Positions 9,248 through 10,931 of a stretch of 10,931 bases of DNA are shown here, piece after piece (the stretch's first letter is position 1; the number at the start of each line of letters is the position of its first letter). The position numbers were made by a program, and so were the translations under genes. Origin of the DNA: Deinococcus marmoris DSM 12784 (GTDB lineage: Bacteria > Deinococcota > Deinococci > Deinococcales > Deinococcaceae); the NCBI RefSeq assembly GCF_000701405.1, contig NZ_JNIV01000127.1:1-10931 (forward strand). The letters run 5' to 3'. A model generated the notes under the pieces. The model ran no database searches. It saw only the letters and a list, made by a program, of their open reading frames with translations, and was not told the DNA's origin.

Positions 9248-10176
9248 GCCGCCAGCTTGCAGACATTGCCCTGCCGCCCGGCCCGCTGTTTCCCGGTTAC
9301 TTCGCCGATCCCTTCGTGATGAATGTGGACGGCACGTACTATGCCTACGGGACTGGTCTACACAGTGAAACTGGGGGGCGGGTGTTCGAGGTCCTGTCGT
9401 CGCCAGACCTCGTGAACTGGAATTCGCACGGCGGCGCGCTTGAGCCGCTGGGCGCGGAGCCACTGGACTACTGGGCCCCGGAGGTCGCGCGTCAGGACCA
9501 GAGATTTTACCTGTACTACTCGGTGGGCCACGGCGATCAGGGCCACCACCTGCGGGTGGCGACGGCGGCGCATCCCCTCGGCCCCTTCATTGACCTGGGT
9601 TTGAACTTGACTCCGGACGAGCCGTTCGCCATTGATCCGCACCCCTTTCAGGCCCCGGACGGTTCGTGGTGGCTGTTTTTCGCACGCGACGATTTAAGCG
9701 GCGAGCGTCCCGGCACGGTACTGGCGGTGGCCCCGTTGCACGACATGACCCATCTCGGTGAACCGCAGACGATCGTGCGGGCCAGTGGCGATTGGCAACG
9801 TTATCAGACGGGGCGGGCCATGTACGGCGGCGTGTACGACTGGCACACCCTGGAAGGGCCGTTTGTGTTGTGGCGGAACGGACAGTTTCACCTGCTGTAT
9901 TCGGGCGGGGCCTGGACCAATGAAACCTACGGCGTCGGGCATGCGGTTGCCGATCACCCCCTCGGCCCGTGGACTGAACCCGCTCTACGGGCCAATGTGT
10001 TGCGAACCGCAGGCCCCCTGATTGGTCCCGGCCACGCCAGCGTCACCACCCTGGATGGCCAAGACATCTTGATGTTCCATGCCTGGGACGCTCAGCATAC
10101 CCGGAGGCAACTACACGCTGCTCATCTTCGCTGGGAGGGAGAGCGGCCCTGCGCATTAGCCGCACTCGTAAAGTGA
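9244..10176 (+). CDS. Cytoplasmic glycoside hydrolase family 43 enzyme
   Basis: Second GH43 beta-propeller enzyme, 310 aa, clearly different in sequence from the one at 7074. The catalytic triad is D22 in FADPFV, D131 in AIDPHPF and E204 in [14 protein letters not shown] (76-81) and GPGHAS (261-266) are family landmarks, the latter carrying the conserved active-centre histidine. There is no signal peptide, so it should hydrolyse imported oligosaccharides inside the cell, as an alpha-L-arabinofuranosidase or beta-xylosidase. AAAGGA (9231-9236) lies 7 nt before the ATG. The ATGA overlap with the preceding stop implies translational coupling. It is the last gene of the operon. Its stop codon forms the edge of a MITE-like repeat, so the final residues may have been altered by that insertion. 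Confidence 0.9.
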   Translation: MSRQLADIALPPGPLFPGYFADPFVMNVDGTYYAYGTGLHSETGGRVFEVLSSPDLVNWNSHGGALEPLGAEPLDYWAPEVARQDQRFYLYYSVGHGDQGHHLRVATAAHPLGPFIDLGLNLTPDEPFAIDPHPFQAPDGSWWLFFARDDLSGERPGTVLAVAPLHDMTHLGEPQTIVRASGDWQRYQTGRAMYGGVYDWHTLEGPFVLWRNGQFHLLYSGGAWTNETYGVGHAVADHPLGPWTEPALRANVLRTAGPLIGPGHASVTTLDGQDILMFHAWDAQHTRRQLHAAHLRWEGERPCALAALVK

Positions 10177-10311
10177 TACGGATTCCGTCTGTTTCGTGCA
10201 GAAATCAGGACAGCGCCAATTCCTGCACTCCATGCCCGGAACCCGTTTTTCTCCTGCTCACTCCGTTCGTATTTTCAGGTGTTGTCAACACCTTTCAATC
10301 GGGGTCCGTAT
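10176..10311. mobile_element. MITE-like small dispersed repeat with terminal inverted repeats
   Basis: About 136 bp with no coding capacity. The left end ATACGGATTCCGTCTG (10176-10191) and the reverse complement of the right end (10296-10311), ATACGGACCCCGATTG, agree at 12 of 16 positions, including the outer seven. An internal near-perfect palindrome, AGGTGTTG-T-CAACACCT (10277-10293), adds structure. No target duplication is obvious. The pattern resembles small repeats that I recall flanking genes in Deinococcus genomes, but copy number cannot be judged from one window. Its first base is the last base of the GH43 stop codon. Confidence 0.55.
10277..10293. repeat. 17-bp palindrome, 8-bp arms
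   Basis: AGGTGTTG and CAACACCT flank a single T. It lies in the right half of the MITE-like element. It could act as a terminator stem for the upstream operon in RNA, although the one-base centre would open to a small loop and only a short TTTC follows; alternatively it is a structural part of the element. Confidence 0.5.
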
Positions 10312-10631
10312 GGGGCGTTCATTCCAGATTACCCTTGTCGCTGAATTGCGTTATAGGTTGACGTCCGATTGGTCTGTGTCGTAGCTCAAAACTCGCAGCA
10401 CCGTTTCCGACTGACTTTCCGAGGTCCTCTCGCAAAATGTTGGGAATCGAGGTGGTGGTGGGGCAGGTTGAGGACAGCTCAGCTGCTGTAGAGGTAGAGT
10501 TACGCTAGAAGACCTGCCTGTGAAAATTATTCCTGCGGTTGTGGCAAGTTGTTGGCGTAGGGCTTGACCTGGCAAAGAGCGAAATTTTGGCCAATTCGCA
10601 TGAGCAATGGTTCGGACAGTTTTGACCACCC
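10312..10631. other. Gene-free stretch between MITE-like repeat and transposase
   Basis: Visibly less GC-rich than the operon. I see no reading frame with protein-like composition, tRNA or clear promoter. It should contain the end of the insertion sequence whose transposase stops at 10632, but the other end is outside the window, so the terminal repeat cannot be identified. The segment near 10580-10605 has a TTGGCCAA palindrome flanked by short inverted GCGAA/TTCGC arms, possibly the transposase terminator. Confidence 0.4.
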
Positions 10632-10931
10632 TCAAGCCGCTTTGACCCCCAAATCCAGCGGCCTGGACGGATGTTTTCCTAATTCGGCAAATCGTGCCTG
10701 GAGACCTAGATTGCTCAGTATTCGCCACGCAAAGAGCCGGTTGAAGGCCCGCCGCTTGATGTCTTCGTAGGAAAACACCAGTGAAGTGGCCGGGCGACCC
10801 TGGAGGCCAGCGGCCTCCAGCAGCACTTCTGCCCGTCCCAGACTGAGCGCGAAGAACGCAGTATTCCAATGGTTCTCCAGAGCCTGCGTCTGACGAAGCT
10901 GGCAGGTGGTCAGCCCTGCAAACTGTTTTGC
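10632..10931 (-). CDS. IS4/IS701-like DDE transposase, C-terminal part (cut by right edge)
   Basis: The minus-strand frame is open from the right edge to a TGA at 10634-10632, giving 99 residues. The visible start KQFAGLTTCQLRQTQALENH resembles the segment after the conserved lysine of the YREK motif in IS4/IS701-type transposases, where K..lGl..cQ.R....l..H is typical. A hydrophobic helix (WNTAFFALSL) and a basic tail ending in LGVKAA follow. The catalytic DDE residues would lie outside the window. The frame has no internal stop, so this end looks intact, but whether the whole element is active cannot be judged. It is the C-terminus of a mobile-element gene and marks the right border of the sugar locus. 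Confidence 0.65.
   Translation of the reverse strand, partial: AKQFAGLTTCQLRQTQALENHWNTAFFALSLGRAEVLLEAAGLQGRPATSLVFSYEDIKRRAFNRLFAWRILSNLGLQARFAELGKHPSRPLDLGVKAA

Noticed and set aside
10351..10869. Minus-strand frame of 172 codons near the right end
   Set aside because: It overlaps the transposase C-terminus in another frame and its product has no recognisable features.

Overview
The window is GC-rich chromosomal DNA that looks like Deinococcus. This is an inference from codon use, from a periplasmic (not lipoprotein) sugar-binding protein, and from a dispersed-repeat type I associate with that genus; no taxonomic marker gene is present. Its core is a carbohydrate uptake and utilisation locus, bordered on the right by a mobile-element remnant or end and on the left by a short unidentified partial reading frame.

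Layout. Bases 1-373 hold a partial minus-strand frame and a candidate promoter. Bases 374-1339 (+) encode a regulator with an ArsR-type winged helix fused to a large C-terminal domain (COG4189-like). Bases 1416-3272 (-) encode a GH2 glycoside hydrolase with both catalytic glutamates, convergent with the regulator. A 537-bp divergent intergenic region (3273-3809) carries two copies of a candidate operator and a small hairpin just ahead of each gene's ribosome binding site. From 3810 to 10176 (+) runs a six-gene apparent operon: solute-binding protein, two permeases, secreted GH43, M24-fold protein, cytoplasmic GH43. The last five genes are tightly packed (gaps of 2, 2 and 32 nt, then a 4-nt overlap).

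How the parts fit (inference). The secreted GH43 would trim a polysaccharide, probably arabinan, arabinoxylan or a related hemicellulose. The binding protein and permeases import the oligosaccharides. The cytoplasmic GH43 and GH2 finish the breakdown, and the HTH protein senses sugar and controls the divergent promoters. No ABC ATPase is encoded here, so a shared MsmK/UgpC-type ATPase elsewhere is expected. The oddest member is the M24-fold protein, which has lost three of the five canonical metal ligands and so is unlikely to be an ordinary aminopeptidase.

The right flank holds a ~136-bp MITE-like element with imperfect terminal inverted repeats that begins on the stop codon of the last GH43 gene, then ~320 bp without a recognisable gene, then the C-terminal end of an IS4/IS701-like transposase entering from the right edge on the minus strand.
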